64,000 bases of DNA from a bacterium HR19 (lineage in GTDB: Bacteria; Calescibacteriota; Calescibacteriia; Calescibacteriales; Calescibacteriaceae). Position 1 is the stretch's first letter. Every line of letters begins with the position of its first letter. Under the pieces are notes generated by a model. That model did not search any database, was not told where the DNA came from, and saw only the letters and a program-made list of their open reading frames with translations. Both the position numbers and the translations under genes were made by a program. Positions 61,336 through 64,000 of this stretch are shown piece by piece. The stretch is taken from the NCBI GenBank assembly GCA_002898315.1, contig BEHV01000001.1:198594-262593 (forward strand), read 5' to 3'.

Positions 61336-63072
61336 ATGGAAACAATTGAGACATACGAAGTAGATGTTTTGATAGTAGGAGCGGGAGGGGCAGGGCTAAG
61401 GGCAGGAATAGAATCAGCAAAAGAAGGAGTAAAAGTTGGAATTGTCTGCAAATCACTTCTTGGCAAAGCACACACAGTAATGGCAGAAGGTGGTATAGCA
61501 GCAGCACTTGGAAATACAGACCCACAAGACAACTGGAAAGAGCATTTCAGAGATACAATGTACGGTGGAAAATTTTTGAATGATTGGAGATTTGCGCTCA
61601 AACACGCTCAACTTGCTCCCGAATGTGTCAAAGAACTTGAAGAATGGGGAGCGCTATTTGACAGAACACCGGATGGGAAAATTCTTCAAAGAGCTTTCGG
61701 AGGACATTCATGGAGAAGATTGGCACATGTAGGAGATAGAACAGGACTTGAAATGATAAGAACTCTTCAAGACAAACTCCTTTCGTTTGATAATGTTGAT
61801 GTGTTCCAAGAGTGCTCTATAATACATCTTTTCAAAGATGGAGAAAAAATCGCAGGAGCTTTAGGGTATTGGAGAGAGACGGGGAGATTTGTTCTCTTTA
61901 AGGCAAAAGCGGTAGTCCTCGCAACAGGAGGACTTGGAAAAATATACAAGATAACATCAAACTCGTGGGAGTATACTGGTTCGGGATATGCTCTTGCTCT
62001 GCTCGCAGGCGCAGAACTCAGAGATATGGAATTCATTCAATTCCATCCAACAGGAATGGTCTGGCCCCCGGGAATTCAAGGAATACTTGTCACAGAAGCG
62101 GTAAGAGGAGAAGGAGGAAGACTATACAACGCAAAAGGCAAAAGGTTTATGCAAAGATACGACCCCGAACGCCTTGAACTTTCAACCCGAGACCTCGTAG
62201 CAAGAGCTATATATACAGAAATAAAAGAAGGAAGAGGAACAGAACACGGTGGAGTATATCTTGATGTTTCCCATCTACCCCCCGAAGTGGTGAAAAAAAA
62301 GCTTCCCGGAATGTATAAGCAGTTCCTTGAATTTGCAGGAGTAGATATAACAAGACAACCTATGGAAGTTGCTCCAACAATGCACTACACGATGGGTGGA
62401 GTAAGAGTAGAACCTGATACTCAGATGAGTAAAGTTCCGGGGCTTTTTGCAGTTGGAGAGGTTGCATCAGGACTTCACGGAGCGAACCGGCTCGGAGGGA
62501 ACTCTCTTTCTGATCTTCTCGTTTTCGGGAAGCTCGGAGGAAAATCGGCAGCGGAGTACGCAAAATCTATCAAAACTTCGCCAGTAATTGACAAAGGTGA
62601 AGTAGAAAAAGTTATAAAAGAAGCGCTCAAGCCGTTTGAAGAAAAAGACGGTGTCTCGCCATACGAAATACACGAGGAACTAAAAGAAACGATGCAGAAC
62701 TTTGTAGGTATATTCAGAGAGGAAAAAGAACTCAAAAAGGCAATTGAAAAAATAAACGAGCTCAAAGAGAAAGCAAAAAGAGTCAAAGTCACGGGTAATA
62801 TAATGTTTAATCCCGCATGGCATCTTGCACTTGACCTAAAATTTATGCTCCTTTGTGCAGAAGCAATAACTCTTTGCGCAATTGAAAGGAAAAACAGCAT
62901 AGGAGCTCACGCACGCCTTGATTACCCCAATCCACCAGAAGAAAAATACAACCATTTCGTATGGCTTGAAGATGGAGAAATGAAAATAAGAAGAGAACCA
63001 ACCCCAGAACCCCCCGATGAACTCAAAGCACTCTTGAAAGAACCACCATCAAGAAAATGGGAGAAAAAATAA
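61336..63072 (+). CDS. sdhA: Succinate dehydrogenase/fumarate reductase flavoprotein subunit
   Basis: Catalytic FAD subunit that interconverts succinate and fumarate on the cytosolic face of the inner membrane. Visible are the N-terminal dinucleotide fold VDVLIVGAGGAGLRAGIES, the FAD-linking His in GKAHTVMAEGGIAAAL, RMQ-type substrate loops (FGGHSWRR, VRGEGGRLYN), MHYTMGGVRV and GANRLGGNSLSD (catalytic Arg region). ATG 61336 (578 residues) follows an in-frame GTG by one codon. No iron-sulfur or membrane subunit is adjacent, so direction and quinone partner are unknown. AAAAAT lies 7 nt upstream. Confidence 0.93.
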   Translation: METIETYEVDVLIVGAGGAGLRAGIESAKEGVKVGIVCKSLLGKAHTVMAEGGIAAALGNTDPQDNWKEHFRDTMYGGKFLNDWRFALKHAQLAPECVKELEEWGALFDRTPDGKILQRAFGGHSWRRLAHVGDRTGLEMIRTLQDKLLSFDNVDVFQECSIIHLFKDGEKIAGALGYWRETGRFVLFKAKAVVLATGGLGKIYKITSNSWEYTGSGYALALLAGAELRDMEFIQFHPTGMVWPPGIQGILVTEAVRGEGGRLYNAKGKRFMQRYDPERLELSTRDLVARAIYTEIKEGRGTEHGGVYLDVSHLPPEVVKKKLPGMYKQFLEFAGVDITRQPMEVAPTMHYTMGGVRVEPDTQMSKVPGLFAVGEVASGLHGANRLGGNSLSDLLVFGKLGGKSAAEYAKSIKTSPVIDKGEVEKVIKEALKPFEEKDGVSPYEIHEELKETMQNFVGIFREEKELKKAIEKINELKEKAKRVKVTGNIMFNPAWHLALDLKFMLLCAEAITLCAIERKNSIGAHARLDYPNPPEEKYNHFVWLEDGEMKIRREPTPEPPDELKALLKEPPSRKWEKK

Positions 63073-63085
63073 AAATCAAAATCTG

Positions 63086-63970
63086 ATGAGTTCTCCCCAG
63101 AAAAAATTTCTCAAAAAAATAATAGAACTATATATAATTCCCAAACGAAGAATCATTCCCAGAAAAAGCATGGGACAGAACAAACTCGCAAAACCAGAAT
63201 TCCTTGAAAAAATATCCTCCTTCGCTACGGAAAAAGATGTTGTAATAGAAGTCGGAGGTGGAGAAGGAAATCTAACCGAACTCCTTGAAGAAAACTCGCT
63301 ACTTACCATATCATTTGAACCAGATGAAAGATTATTTGAAAACCTCATCAAAAGAGTTGATTTCGGAATCTTCATAAAAAAGGACTTTTTTGAATTTGAA
63401 TTTGAACAACTCAAAAATCCCCAAGAGATAAAAAAAAATAATCCAGATGAAGTCATCATAAAAGGTGATGAAGCGAAGATAGAGCAAATACTGAAAAACC
63501 AAAAAACTTTCAAAATAATATCAAACATACCTTTTTATATTTCTTCACCACTTATACACAGAATAGTTTTAGACATCTTTTACATAAAAAGTGTCCATAT
63601 ACTTGTTCAAAAAGAGTTTGCAGAAAAAATATCTGCAAAAGAAGGAGAATCTATATACTCGGCAATCTCATGCATAACGAGATTTTTTTACGAACCAAAA
63701 ATAGAGTTCATCATACCTAACTTTTTCTTTATACCGAGACCAGAAGTTCATTCAGCTTTCATATCGCTCTATCCCAAAGAAGAATCTAAAAATCTTTTTG
63801 ATCTCGGAGATGCGAGAAAATCAAAAGAGATGATAGCAGAATTCATAGATTTCACATACTCTCTTTTCAAAAGGAGAAAAAAAGCTCAGGATGGAAAAAG
63901 AGTTTATGAGTTATCACCAGATGAAGTTTTTGACCTCTTCAAAAAAAGAAAAAATCAAAAACCACAATAA
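63086..63970 (+). CDS. ksgA: 16S rRNA dimethyladenosine transferase
   Basis: Dimethylates two adenines near the 3' end of 16S rRNA during 30S assembly. The 294 residues comprise a basic N-terminus, SMGQNKLAKPEFL (the GQNFL block, here NKL), VVIEVGGGEGNLTELL (SAM motif I), ISFEPDERL, the catalytic NIPFYISSP (usual NIPYYI or NLPYNI) and FIPRPEVHSAFI. Between the motif III region and NIPF there is an insert of about 25-30 charged residues (NNPDEVIIKGDEAKIEQIL). It lies 13 bp after sdhA, probably cotranscribed. Confidence 0.93.
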   Translation: MSSPQKKFLKKIIELYIIPKRRIIPRKSMGQNKLAKPEFLEKISSFATEKDVVIEVGGGEGNLTELLEENSLLTISFEPDERLFENLIKRVDFGIFIKKDFFEFEFEQLKNPQEIKKNNPDEVIIKGDEAKIEQILKNQKTFKIISNIPFYISSPLIHRIVLDIFYIKSVHILVQKEFAEKISAKEGESIYSAISCITRFFYEPKIEFIIPNFFFIPRPEVHSAFISLYPKEESKNLFDLGDARKSKEMIAEFIDFTYSLFKRRKKAQDGKRVYELSPDEVFDLFKKRKNQKPQ

Positions 63971-64000
63971 ATTGGTGAAGAATAAATTTGCTGGAATTTG

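Overview
The window is AT-rich chromosomal DNA, densely packed with about 53 protein genes. I saw no rRNA, tRNA, CRISPR array, insertion sequence or prophage. LpxD, an MsbA-like exporter, Lnt, TolB-Pal, several lipoproteins and two predicted outer-membrane barrels point to a Gram-negative (diderm) bacterium. Coding strands are purine-rich and arginine is mostly AGA/AGG, as is common in thermophiles. The proteins match many phyla weakly, so I infer a deep-branching, probably thermophilic and uncultured lineage and do not name it.

Layout. 1-10.8 kb is a plus-strand nitrogen region. It holds a left-truncated siroheme nitrite/sulfite reductase, pepP, a luciferase-like oxidoreductase and a GAF-type sigma-54 activator. 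A near-perfect sigma-54 promoter follows, then glnA, an outer-membrane-type protein, a lone GAF protein, amtB and glnK. Two small coiled-coil/lipoprotein genes end the run. 10.9-15.7 kb (minus) holds an NrtD/SsuB-like ABC ATPase, pdxH, a soluble chemoreceptor paired with an ODP-type diiron protein, and lpxD. 15.8-25.6 kb holds trpA, kup, bioD, coaBC, phoD, metF, a sulfatase-fold protein and small proteins. 25.8-33.6 kb holds a metallophosphoesterase, an RNase II-family protein, an orphan OppB-like permease, lnt and tolB-pal. 33.8-42.7 kb holds rmlA, an msbA-like gene, truD, a membrane protein, a ROK kinase, galE, an NrnA-like phosphoesterase and a PiT-type transporter. 43-50.7 kb holds purH, a second sigma-54 activator (PAS type), a large lipoprotein, a methyltransferase and priA. 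50.7-57.5 kb (minus) holds a DsbA-like protein and a three-gene surface cluster: GH5 lipoprotein, barrel protein and helical-toroid lipoprotein. 57.6-64 kb holds lipA, valS, a succinate dehydrogenase/fumarate reductase flavoprotein and ksgA.

How the genes work together. The nitrogen block combines an activator, its probable sigma-54 target promoter, ammonium uptake (AmtB), a nitrogen sensor (PII) and assimilation (GlnA). Many genes outside it lack a Shine-Dalgarno sequence. Instead they have a TAnnnT hexamer 6-8 nt before the start codon, which suggests widespread leaderless transcripts. I used this pattern to correct several start codons.

The strongest leads are: (1) the ODP + soluble chemoreceptor pair, a possible oxygen/iron taxis module; (2) the 12-bp divergent methyltransferase/priA promoter, where each -10 overlaps the other gene's start; (3) a 51-nt identical tract in the two sigma-54 activators; (4) the outer-membrane and GAF proteins inside the glnA-amtB-glnK run; (5) the GH5/barrel/toroid surface cluster.
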